DNA from: Pseudomonadota bacterium
GTDB lineage: Bacteria > Pseudomonadota > Gammaproteobacteria > Burkholderiales > Burkholderiaceae_C
Reading direction: 5' to 3'
NCBI GenBank assembly: GCA_018241265.1
Contig: JAFEEF010000030.1
Span: forward strand, 1-43,762
DNA: 43,762 nt
The notes under the pieces were generated by a model that saw nothing but the letters and a program-made list of their open reading frames with translations, did no database searches and was not told the DNA's origin. How positions within the stretch are numbered: position 1 is the first letter of the stretch; the number at the start of each line of letters is the position of its first letter. Positions 17,831 through 29,613 of this stretch are shown piece after piece. The translations under genes were made by a program, and so were the position numbers.

Positions 17831-18211
17831 TCAGCGCGCAGCGTGCAGGCCGACCCGATTGCCTTCGCTGTCGATGATGTGCGCGAAGCACCCCATGTCG
17901 CCCGGCAACTGGACCTTGGGCGTCGAGATGCGCCCGCCGGCAGCCTCGACGCGCGACAACGCCGCATCGAGCGACGGTTCAGCGTTGAGGTAGACCAGGG
18001 TGCCGATCTGCGACGGGTCGGCGACGCGCACGCCCTGCATGAGGCATCCGCCGGTGCCCGTTTCGTCGTAGGCGAAGACGGCGAGCGCACTCTCGTTGAT
18101 CAACTCGCGTCGCAACGAGGTCGCGAGCACCTGCTCGTAGAAGCCGCTCGCGCGGTCGAGGTCGCGAACCGGAATCTCGAACCAGTGGATCGCGGTGTGG
18201 GCAGTGGTCAT
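17831..18211 (-). CDS. VOC-superfamily protein
   Basis: A 126-residue VOC protein. The N-terminus HWFEIPVRDLDRASGFYEQVL and C-terminus QLPGDMGCFAHIIDSEGNRVGLHAAR match the subgroup often annotated as glyoxalase-like. The presumed metal-ligand Glu of the last strand is replaced by a Gly-Leu-His context, so it may not bind a catalytic metal in the standard way. ATG 18211 is preferred over an in-frame ATG 13 codons upstream because GGAG lies just before it. It is the first gene of the VOC-VOC-WYL cluster. Confidence 0.87.
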   Translation of the reverse strand: MTTAHTAIHWFEIPVRDLDRASGFYEQVLATSLRRELINESALAVFAYDETGTGGCLMQGVRVADPSQIGTLVYLNAEPSLDAALSRVEAAGGRISTPKVQLPGDMGCFAHIIDSEGNRVGLHAAR

Positions 18212-18260
18212 GGCAGGCTCCTTCGTCGGTGCGGCTGGAAGAGCCTGCATGCTGCAACCG

Positions 18261-18288
18261 GGCTCCTGACAACGTGGTGTCAGGAGCC
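18261..18288 (-). terminator. Hairpin downstream of glpK
   Basis: A perfect 11-bp inverted repeat, GGCTCCTGACA / TGTCAGGAGCC, with a 6-base loop, begins 14 bases beyond the glpK stop on the minus strand. No strong T-run follows, so it could be a weak intrinsic terminator or a transcript-stabilising hairpin separating glpRK from the VOC operon. Confidence 0.55.
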
Positions 18289-18302
18289 TTCAGCAAGCAC
18301 TG

Positions 18303-19801
<1,499 letters not shown>

Positions 19802-19805
<4 letters not shown>

Positions 19806-20575
19806 GGAGCCTCCGTACAGGTCACGCAGTTGACGCCCGCGTCGGCCAGCAGCTTCGGGAACGGCTCGGGCGGCGGCTCGTCGGTGAACAGCATGTCGAT
19901 CTGGTCGAAGCGCGCCACCTCGACCATCGCCGGCCGGTTGAACTTGCTCTGGTCGGCCGCCAGCCACACCTCGCGCGCATGGCCGATGATCGCCCGCGCG
20001 ACCTTGACCTCGCGGTAGTCGTAGTCGCGCAAGGTGCCGTCGGCCTCGATGCCGGAGATGCCGATCAGCGCGATGTCGACCTTGAACTGCTGGATGAAGT
20101 CGATCGTCACCTCGCCGACGATGCCGCGGTCGCGCGGCCGCACGATGCCGCCGGCGACGATCACCTCGCAATCGGGGTTGTGCGACAGGATCGCCGCGAC
20201 GTTCAGGTTGTTCGTGATGACGCGCAGCCCCTTGTGGCGCAGCAGCTCGCGCGCGATCGCCTCGGTCGTGGTGCCGATGTTGATGATCAGCGAGCAGCCG
20301 GCCGGCACCTGCGCCGCCACCTGGCGCGCGATGCGCTGCTTGGCGCTTTCATTGAGGAGCTGGCGCTGCAGGTACTCGATGTTCTCGACCGTCGAGCTCG
20401 GCACGCGCACGCCGCCGTGGAAGCGCGCCAGCAGGCCGGCATCGGACATCAGCTTGACGTCGCGCCGCACGGTCTGCAAGGTCACCGCGAGGCGCTCGGC
20501 GAGCGCTTCGACCGAGACCGAGCCGCGCGCGCGCACCTCGTCGAGCAGCAGGGCTTGACGCGGATTCGGAGTCAT
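19802..20575 (-). CDS. glpR: DeoR-family glycerol-3-phosphate regulon repressor
   Basis: A 257-residue DeoR-family regulator. The N-terminal HTH is [35 protein letters not shown] (about 17-51). The C-terminal sugar-phosphate sensor domain has [15 protein letters not shown] and [23 protein letters not shown]. This is the standard GlpR architecture; the expected inducer is glycerol-3-phosphate. ATG 20575 is chosen because it gives the family N-terminus; the frame extends further upstream into the divergent promoter region. It is the first gene of glpR-glpK and faces the glpD operon, the normal position for a repressor of both. Confidence 0.93.
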
Positions 20576-20771
20576 CGGCGCGGGTTTCTCGGGCGGAAGG
20601 ACGGCATGCGGCGCACAGGGTAGCGGGGCTCGGCCGATCGGCCACTGAGGAAACCCTGATTGCGCAACATGAATCGCGACGCCGAGAATCGAACGCAGAT
20701 CGACAAAAAAGAAGAAAAACGAACACTGAAGGCGCTTGCCGCCTTTCGGTTCGGCTTCGAGAGGAGATCGT
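20576..20771. promoter_or_regulatory. Divergent glpR / glpD promoter region with possible GlpR half-sites
   Basis: This 196-base divergent spacer is the only plausible control region for both glp operons. It contains two CGAAC-centred half-sites (AATCGAACG at 20687-20695 and AAAACGAAC at 20716-20724) spaced 30 bases apart, close to three helical turns, with a purine-rich run between them. GlpR operators in other bacteria are TCG/CGA-rich repeats, so these are candidates, not proven sites. A good SD (GAGGAG) lies before the chosen glpD start. Confidence 0.45.
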
Positions 20772-22382
20772 TTGAGGAGTCCACGCACCGCCCGCGCGCC
20801 GGCCGAAATCGCTCGTGCCGGCGGCGCCTTGCCCGCCACCTGCGACGTGCTCGTCGTCGGCGGCGGGATCAACGGCGCCGGCATCGCGCGCGACCTCGCC
20901 GGTCGCGGCGCGAGCGTCGTGCTGTGCGAGAAGGACGATCTCGCGGGCCATACGTCGTCATCGAGCACCAAGCTGATCCACGGCGGCCTGCGCTACCTCG
21001 AGTACTACGAGTTCTCGCTCGTCAAGAAGGCCCTCGCGGAGCGCGAGGTGCTGCTGAAGAGCGCGCCGCACATCATGTGGCCGCTGCGCTTCGTGATGCC
21101 GCACGACCCCGGCATGCGGCCGGTCTGGATGATCCGCGCAGGGCTCTTCCTGTACGACCACCTGGCGCGGCGCGAGCTGCTGGCCGGTTCGCGCACGGTC
21201 GATCTGCGGCGTCATCCGGCAGGCGAGCCGCTGAAGCCGGTGTTCACGAAGGGCTTCGTCTATTCCGACGGCTGGGTCGACGACGCACGCCTGGTGGTGC
21301 TGAACGCGATCGACGCGGTCGAGCGCGGCGCGCGCCTGCTGACGCGCTGCCGCTGCATCGATGCACGGCGCCACGACGGCGCGTGGCGGATCCGGTTGCA
21401 GCAGGCCGACGGCAGCGAGCGCCAGCTCGTCGCGCGGGCGCTCGTCAATGCGGCAGGGCCCTGGGCCGCGCAGTTCCTGAGCGAGCATGCGCACGCGCCG
21501 CGCGCGAAATCGCTGCGCCTCGTCAAGGGCAGCCACATCGTCGTGCCGAAGATGTTCGAGCACGACCACGCCTACATCTTCCAGAACCCCGACAAGCGCA
21601 TCATCTTCGCGATCCCGTACGAGCACGACTACACGCTGATCGGCACCACCGACGTCGAGCACCACGGGCCGATCGGCGAGGTGCGCATCGACCAGGACGA
21701 GATCGCCTACCTGTGCGCGCAGGCGAGCCGCTACTTCGCCAAGGCGGTCCAGCCCGAGCACGTGGTCTGGACCTACGCCGGCGTGCGCCCGCTGCTCGAC
21801 GACGAGTCGGGCGATCCGTCGGCCGTCACGCGCGACTACCAGCTCGAGTTCGACGCGGCCGACGGTCCGCTGATGACGGTCTGGGGCGGCAAGATCACGA
21901 CCTTCCGCAAGCTCGCCGAAGAAGCCGCCGACCAGATCGCGCCGGCGCTGAAGCTGCCGCGCGGCGCCTGGACCCGGCAGGCGACCCTGCCCGGCGGCGA
22001 CCTCGCGGAATGGATGACGGAGCAAGGCATCGCGCCCGGCCGTGCCGGCACCGACCGCTTCGCGCGCTACGCGGCCGCGCTCGAACAGCGCCACGCCGGC
22101 TTGCCGGCCGCGCTGCTGCAACGCCTGGCGCGCGCCTACGGCACCCGCGCCGATGCGGTGCTCGAAGGTCCGCTCGGCGCCGAGGTCGCGCCGGGTCTCC
22201 ACGAGGCCGAGCTGCGCTACCTGCACGAGCATGAATGGGCGCTCGCCGCCGACGACGTGCTGTGGCGACGCAGCAAGCTCGGCCTGCACTACACCCCCGC
22301 GCAGCGCGAGGCCGTGGCGGCGTGGTGCGCGCGGCATTGGCCGCGGGTGACCGATCGATCGACGGAGGCGGCATGGAGCTGA
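20772..22382 (+). CDS. glpD: Aerobic glycerol-3-phosphate dehydrogenase
   Basis: A 536-residue FAD-dependent dehydrogenase. The FAD-binding GGGINGAG is at residues 30-37, then TSSSSTKLIHGGLRYLEYYEFSLVKKAL, FVYSDGWVDDARLV and WTYAGVRPLLDD, all GlpD hallmarks. The C-terminal domain contains YLHEHEWALAADDVLWRRSKLGLH. It oxidises glycerol-3-phosphate to dihydroxyacetone phosphate and passes electrons to quinone at the inner membrane. The start is taken as TTG at 20772 because GAGGAG lies 6-7 bases before it; an in-frame TTG at 20736 is the alternative. It overlaps glpS by 10 bases. Confidence 0.96.
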   Translation: MRSPRTARAPAEIARAGGALPATCDVLVVGGGINGAGIARDLAGRGASVVLCEKDDLAGHTSSSSTKLIHGGLRYLEYYEFSLVKKALAEREVLLKSAPHIMWPLRFVMPHDPGMRPVWMIRAGLFLYDHLARRELLAGSRTVDLRRHPAGEPLKPVFTKGFVYSDGWVDDARLVVLNAIDAVERGARLLTRCRCIDARRHDGAWRIRLQQADGSERQLVARALVNAAGPWAAQFLSEHAHAPRAKSLRLVKGSHIVVPKMFEHDHAYIFQNPDKRIIFAIPYEHDYTLIGTTDVEHHGPIGEVRIDQDEIAYLCAQASRYFAKAVQPEHVVWTYAGVRPLLDDESGDPSAVTRDYQLEFDAADGPLMTVWGGKITTFRKLAEEAADQIAPALKLPRGAWTRQATLPGGDLAEWMTEQGIAPGRAGTDRFARYAAALEQRHAGLPAALLQRLARAYGTRADAVLEGPLGAEVAPGLHEAELRYLHEHEWALAADDVLWRRSKLGLHYTPAQREAVAAWCARHWPRVTDRSTEAAWS

Positions 22383-23440
22383 AGCTCGCCGGCATCGAGC
22401 AGCGGGTCGGCGCCGCGACGCATCTGTATCCGCTCGACCTCGCGCTCGCGCCGGGCGCGGTCACGGTGCTGCTCGGCGCGACGCAGTCGGGCAAGACGAC
22501 CCTGATGCGGCTGATGGCCGGTCTCGACAAGCCCACCCGCGGCCAGGTGATCGCCGACGGCCGCGACGTCACCGGCGTGCCGGTGCGCGAGCGCAACGTC
22601 GCGATGGTCTACCAGCAGTTCATCAACTACCCGTCGATGACGGTGGCCGACAACATCGCATCGCCGCTGAAGCTGCGCGGCGAGCAGGGCATCGCCGACC
22701 AGGTGCGCGCGCTCGCCGCCAGGCTGCACATCGAACCGTTCCTGCAGCGTCTGCCGGCAGAGCTGTCGGGCGGGCAGCAGCAGCGCGTCGCGCTCGCCCG
22801 GGCGCTCGCGAAGAACGCGCCGCTGATGCTGCTCGACGAGCCGCTCGTGAACCTCGACTACAAGCTGCGCGAAGGCCTGCGCGACGAGCTGACGCAGCTC
22901 TTCGCGAGCGGCGACTCGACCGTGGTCTATGCGACCACCGAGCCGACCGAGGCGTTGCTGCTCGGCGGCCACACCGCCGTGCTCGACCGCGGCGAGCTGC
23001 TGCAGTACGGACCGACCGCGAGCGTGTTCCACCGGCCGAAGTCGCTGCGCGTCGCGCGCGCCTTCAGCGATCCGCCGATGAACCTCGTGGCCGGCAACGC
23101 GGCCGCCATCGGCGTGCAGCTCGCCGGCGGCATCGTGATCGGCGTGGCGCTGCCGCGCATGCAGGGCGCCGGCAGCGTGACGCTCGGCGTGCGTGCGAAC
23201 GCGCTGCGCATCGTCGCGCGCGACGGCGACGTCGCGCTGCCGGGCAAGGTCGAGCTCGCGGAGATCTCGGGTTCGGACACCTATGTCCACGTCGACACCG
23301 CGATCGGCGAGATGGTGGCCCAGCTCACCGGCGTGCACTACTTCGCGCTCGGCTCGACCTTGACGCTGTATGTCGATCCGCGACTGGCCTATGTGTTCGA
23401 CGCGCAGGGCGATCTGCTGGTCGCCCCGGAAGGCGCTTGA
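22373..23440 (+). CDS. glpS: Glycerol ABC transporter ATP-binding protein GlpS
   Basis: A 355-residue MalK-type ATPase. Walker A is GATQSGKTT (about residues 37-45), Q-loop YQQFINYPSMTVADNI, signature LSGGQQQR and Walker B LMLLDEPLVNLD. The usual switch His is replaced: the sequence reads VVYATTEPTEAL where most relatives have THD. A TOBE-like C-terminal domain (about 270-355) follows. Position after glpD and before a second ATPase gene matches glpS of the rhizobial glycerol GlpSTPQUV system. Substrate specificity is inferred from the operon. Confidence 0.88.
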   Translation: MELKLAGIEQRVGAATHLYPLDLALAPGAVTVLLGATQSGKTTLMRLMAGLDKPTRGQVIADGRDVTGVPVRERNVAMVYQQFINYPSMTVADNIASPLKLRGEQGIADQVRALAARLHIEPFLQRLPAELSGGQQQRVALARALAKNAPLMLLDEPLVNLDYKLREGLRDELTQLFASGDSTVVYATTEPTEALLLGGHTAVLDRGELLQYGPTASVFHRPKSLRVARAFSDPPMNLVAGNAAAIGVQLAGGIVIGVALPRMQGAGSVTLGVRANALRIVARDGDVALPGKVELAEISGSDTYVHVDTAIGEMVAQLTGVHYFALGSTLTLYVDPRLAYVFDAQGDLLVAPEGA

Positions 23441-23441
23441 G

Positions 23442-24520
23442 ATGGCACGCATCGACCTCGACCTCGCGCACTCGTACAAGCCCGACCCCCGGTCGGACGA
23501 GGACTATGCGCTGCTGCCGCTGAAGACGACGTTCGCCGACGGCGGCGCCTATGCCCTCCTCGGCCCGTCGGGCTGCGGCAAGACGACGACGCTCAACATC
23601 ATCTCGGGCCTGGTGCGTCCATCGCACGGCACGGTGAGGTTCGACGGCGTCGACGTCACGGCCAAGACGCCGCAGCAGCGCAACATCGCGCAGGTGTTCC
23701 AGTTCCCGGTCATCTACGACACGATGACGGTCGCCGAGAACCTCGCGTTCCCGCTGAAGAACCGCGGCGTCGCGCCCGACAAGATCCGCCAGCGCGTCGG
23801 CAGGATCGCCGAGATGCTCGAGCTCTCGGGCCAGCTCGGCCAGCGCGCGGCGGGCCTCGCGGCCGACGCCAAGCAGAAGATCTCGCTCGGCCGCGGGCTC
23901 GTGCGCGAGGACGTGTCGGCGGTGCTGTTCGACGAGCCGCTGACCGTCATCGATCCGCACCTCAAGTGGCAGCTGCGCCGCAAGCTCAAGCAGATCCACC
24001 ACGAGCTGAAGCTCACGCTGATCTACGTGACGCACGATCAGGTCGAGGCGCTCACGTTCGCCGAGCAGGTCGTCGTGATGACGCGCGGCAAGGCGGTGCA
24101 GATCGGCAGCGCCGACCAGCTCTTCGAGCGGCCGGCGCACACCTTCGTCGGCCACTTCATCGGCTCGCCGGGCATGAACTTCCTGACCGCGCGGGTGCGC
24201 AACGGCAGCATCGAGGTCGGCGGCCACCGGCTCGGCGGCACCGACCGCATCGGGCGGCTGCCCGGCGTCGGCGACTTCACGCTCGGCGTGCGGCCCGAGT
24301 ATGTGACGCTCGCGGCCGCCGGCGATCCGGGCGCGTTGCCGGTCGAAGTGACGCAGGCGCAGGACATCGGCACCTACTGGCTGGTCACCGCGCGGCACGG
24401 CGCGAGCGTCGTGCGGGCGCGGCTGCCGGCCGGGACGCGTCCGCCGCAAGCCGGCGACCCTGCGTGGTTCGGCGTCGTCGGATCGCACACCTGCTTCTAT
24501 GCCCACGAGGAGCTGATCGC

Positions 24521-24524
<4 letters not shown>
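23442..24524 (+). CDS. glpT: Glycerol ABC transporter ATP-binding protein GlpT
   Basis: A 360-residue second ATPase, not to be confused with the E. coli GlpT antiporter. Walker A GPSGCGKTT, Walker B AVLFDEPLTVIDP and His-switch VTHDQVEAL are intact. The ABC signature is degenerate: LAADAKQKISLGRGL stands where LSGGQ.QR is expected. I recall this variant in the family, so it is probably not a mutation of this strain. The C-terminal TOBE domain includes GSPGMNFL and LGVRPEY. It starts one base after the glpS stop and overlaps glpP by four bases. With GlpS it should form a heterodimeric ATPase with one consensus and one degenerate site. Confidence 0.88.
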
Positions 24525-25406
<882 letters not shown>

Positions 25407-25414
<8 letters not shown>

Positions 25415-26219
25415 CGTCCTGTCGAAGAAGCGCGTCGCCTTCCTGCTGCTGTACCTGGCGTTCGCGATCCTGCCGGTGTACTGGATGATCAACATGTCGT
25501 TCAAGACGAACGAGGAGATCGTCTCGGTCTTCAGCCTGTGGCCGCGCGCGCTGACCTTCGACAACTACAAGGTCATCTTCACCGACGTGTCGTGGTACTC
25601 GGGCTACATCAACTCGATCATCTACGTCGCGATCAACACGGTGATCTCGCTGCTCGTCGCGCTGCCGGCGGCGTATGCGTTCTCGCGCTATACCTTCCTC
25701 GGCGACAAGCACGTGTTCTTCTGGCTGCTGACCAACCGGATGACGCCGCCGGCGGTGTTCCTGCTGCCGTTCTTCCAGCTCTACACGACGCTCGGTCTGA
25801 TGGACACGCACATCGCGGTGGCGCTGGCGCACCTCGTCTTCAACGTGCCGCTGGCGGTCTGGATCCTCGAAGGCTTCATGAGCGGCATACCGCGCGAGAT
25901 CGACGAGACGGCCTACATCGACGGCTATTCGTTCCCGCGCTTCTTCCTGACGATCTTCATCCCGCTGATCAAGGCGGGCGTGGGCGTGGCCGCGTTCTTC
26001 TGCTTCATGTTCTCGTGGGTCGAGCTGTTGATGGCGCGCACGCTGACGAGCGTCAATGCGAAGCCGATCGTGGCGGTGATGACGCGCACGGTAAGCGCAG
26101 CGGGCATGGACTGGGGCGTCCTTGCAGCCGCCGGGGTGCTGACGATCGTTCCGGGGGCGATCGTCATTTGGTTCGTGCGGCACTACATCGCCAAAGGCTT
26201 TGCGATGGGGCGGGTGTGA
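25407..26219 (+). CDS. glpQ: Glycerol ABC transporter permease GlpQ
   Basis: A 270-residue MalG-like permease with about six membrane segments. The coupling loop reads IPREIDETAYIDGYSFPRFFLTIFIPLIKAG, a clear EAA motif. It overlaps glpP by eight bases. The symbol glpQ here follows the rhizobial transporter nomenclature and is not the phosphodiesterase GlpQ. Unlike the other junctions in this operon, it is followed by 426 non-coding bases containing a long inverted repeat before the next gene. Confidence 0.9.
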
Positions 26220-26248
26220 TTGCCTTTGTTGAAGCTCCTGCGCTGCGC

Positions 26249-26606
26249 GCCGCAGCCCGTCGGTCTCGGCCGACGGCCGACCTACTTTCTTCTGCTGGCC
26301 CAGAAGAAAGTAGGCAAAGAAGAGGGCCTCAACACCAGCCCATCTGGCCGCTGCCCGTGGCAACAGACCAGAGGCGGCTTCTGACGGCTGGCAAGCCTCG
26401 AACCATCGGATCGCTACTTGTTCTTCCAGGAAAGACAAGTAGCGATCGAATGCTTCAAGCAACCGTGGTCGTCACAAGGGGCCTCCGGTCTCTAACCATA
26501 CCCCTCGACCTGATGGGCTGGTGTTGGGCCCTCTTCTTTGGTTACTTTCTTCTGGGCCAGCAGAAGAAAGTGACTCGCCTGCCGGGCGAGACCGGCGGGC
26601 TGCGGC
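26249..26606. repeat. Long nested inverted-repeat element inside the glp operon
   Basis: Two imperfect arms in inverted orientation, 26249-26344 (96 bases) and 26512-26606 (95 bases), agree at most positions, with one indel and clustered substitutions near their outer third. Each arm contains its own hairpin: ACTTTCTTCTG / CAGAAGAAAGT with a 6-base loop (left at 26284-26311). The 167-base core holds another perfect palindrome. No transposase frame exists; short frames over the arms encode the same FLLGQQKKV-like peptide in both arms, an artefact of the repeat. I recall CTTTCTT..AAGAAAG hairpins as common dispersed repeats in Burkholderiales. The element lies between glpQ and glpU, so it would be transcribed as part of the polycistron. 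Confidence 0.88.
26409..26447. repeat. Central palindrome of the repeat element
   Basis: GATCGCTACTTGT (26409-26421) and ACAAGTAGCGATC (26435-26447) are perfect 13-base inverted repeats separated by 13 bases, placed close to the centre of the larger element. As RNA this would be a stable stem-loop. Confidence 0.85.
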
Positions 26607-26645
26607 AAACCGCAACAGAGTACTAACAGGAGCAGGTGAACGACC

Positions 26646-26954
26646 ATGTTCGACTGGATGGCCTGGACCCTCCCCGTAGCGGTGTTCTTCATCAGCATCG
26701 TTCTAATGCTCGCAGCGATGACGCTCTGGGAACTGAAGTCCCCGACGACCGAGCGCAAGGGCTTCCTGCCGATCACGACGACCCGCGGCGACCGCCTCTT
26801 CATCGGCCTCTTGATCGCCGCCTACATCAACCTCGCCTTCGTCGCCGTCAGCGAACGCATGGTCGAGTGGTTCCACCTCGAGCAGGAGCCCACCGTCTGG
26901 TGGAGCTTCGCGCTGTCGATGGCGGTCCTCGCGCTGATCATGCGCAAGGGCTGA
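26646..26954 (+). CDS. glpU: Small membrane protein GlpU (DUF2160)
   Basis: A 102-residue membrane protein with three hydrophobic segments (about 4-28, 50-72 and 83-99) joined by TLWELKSPTTERKGFLPITTTRGDRLFIGLL. This pattern and its position just before the binding-protein gene match DUF2160, called GlpU in the rhizobial glycerol system. Its role in transport is unclear. ATG 26646 is preceded by AGGAGCAGG. It is the first gene after the inverted-repeat element and lies 88 bases before glpV. Confidence 0.85.
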   Translation: MFDWMAWTLPVAVFFISIVLMLAAMTLWELKSPTTERKGFLPITTTRGDRLFIGLLIAAYINLAFVAVSERMVEWFHLEQEPTVWWSFALSMAVLALIMRKG

Positions 26955-27042
26955 CCACGGATCGATTTGCCAAGGCACGCGGCCACCCTTCCCAGCCGGC
27001 GCGTCACGTTCAACACCGGGAAGCTTCCGAGGAGAGAGTGAG

Positions 27043-28776
<1,734 letters not shown>

Positions 28777-28799
28777 AGTCTCCCAGCGAGCCCGTCTTC

Positions 28800-28852
28800 G
28801 GGCCGCGCGCCGGGCGATACCCGCAAGGGATCGGCCGGCCGCGGCCCTTTTT
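28800..28852 (+). terminator. Intrinsic terminator of the glp operon
   Basis: GGGCCGCG (28800-28807) pairs with CGCGGCCC (28840-28847). Further inside, GCCGG pairs with CCGGC, GAT with ATC, and CCC with GGG around a GCAA tetraloop (28823-28826). Five T residues (28848-28852) follow the stem. It begins 23 bases after the glpV stop. Confidence 0.85.
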
Positions 28853-28875
28853 CGCCATGGTCATCGTGGCCGAGA

Positions 28876-29595
28876 ATGAGCGCGATGAAGATCACCTTCC
28901 GCTGCGACCCGGCCCTGATCGACGTGCTGCCGCGGCCGATCCCGGCGCGCGCCGGCCTGCCCGACTGGCTGCGGGCGATGGCGCCGCGCCGGCCGTCGGC
29001 CGTGCACGGCCGCGCGATCCGCACCGTCAAGCAGTGCCCGCCGTTCGTCGATGCGATGGCGCACGGCTTTCTGGTCCTGCTGCCGTGCGACGTGCACGTG
29101 GACGCGGGCCGCTTCCAATGGGACTGGGATCATCCGGCCCTGGCCGTCGAGGGCCATCCGCGCGCGCCGCTGAGCTTTCACGTGCCGGAGCAGATCGAAG
29201 GGTCGCCGCTGGCGCGCGGCGCGCAGGTCGCGATCAAGTTCAACAGCTTCTGGACCATCGCGCTCGAGCCCGGCTGGTCGCTGATGGCGGTGCATCCGGT
29301 GCACCGCGACGAACTGCCGTTCCGGCTCGTCACCGGCATGGTCGACGCCGACCGCTTCCACGACGTCGGCATCAACTTCCCGGCGGTCTGGACCGATCCC
29401 GGCTACCGCGGCACGCTGCCGCGCGGCACGCCGATCGCGCAGTGCTACCCGGTGCCCCGCGAGGCGCCGGAGCTCGAATGCCTGCCGATGGACGCCGCGG
29501 CCCGGCAGCGCTACGAGGCGCTGGCCGCCCGCCTGCTGGCCGGGCCGGGCGTCTACCGCAAGGGCTATCGGAGCAAGCGCGGCACGGTCGACTGA
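28876..29595 (+). CDS. Uncharacterised protein, possibly DUF6065-like
   Basis: A 239-residue soluble protein that I do not recognise with confidence. Visible features are DWLRAMAPRRPSAVHGRAIRTVKQCPPFVDAMAHGFLVLLPCDV (about 30-75), FNSFWTIALEPGWSLMAVHPVHRDELPFRLVTGMVDADRF (about 120-160) and a Tyr/Arg-rich C-terminus. It has no signal peptide and no membrane segment. The conserved-looking C, W and H positions suggest an enzyme or a ligand-binding fold. The sequence recalls proteins annotated DUF6065, but this is from memory. ATG 28876 is used; ATG 28885 is an alternative. It follows the glp terminator and converges on a TPR gene. Confidence 0.75.
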   Translation: MSAMKITFRCDPALIDVLPRPIPARAGLPDWLRAMAPRRPSAVHGRAIRTVKQCPPFVDAMAHGFLVLLPCDVHVDAGRFQWDWDHPALAVEGHPRAPLSFHVPEQIEGSPLARGAQVAIKFNSFWTIALEPGWSLMAVHPVHRDELPFRLVTGMVDADRFHDVGINFPAVWTDPGYRGTLPRGTPIAQCYPVPREAPELECLPMDAAARQRYEALAARLLAGPGVYRKGYRSKRGTVD

Positions 29596-29613
29596 GGTGC
29601 CGGGCGTGCCGCG

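Noticed and set aside
20736-20771. TTG at 20736 as the glpD start
   Set aside because: The in-frame TTG at 20772 has a well-spaced GAGGAG, and the extra 12 residues precede any family sequence.
26492-26803. A small frame over the right repeat arm encoding FLLAQKKV-like peptide
   Set aside because: The same type of peptide is encoded by both arms in different orientations, so it follows from the DNA repeat and not from protein selection.
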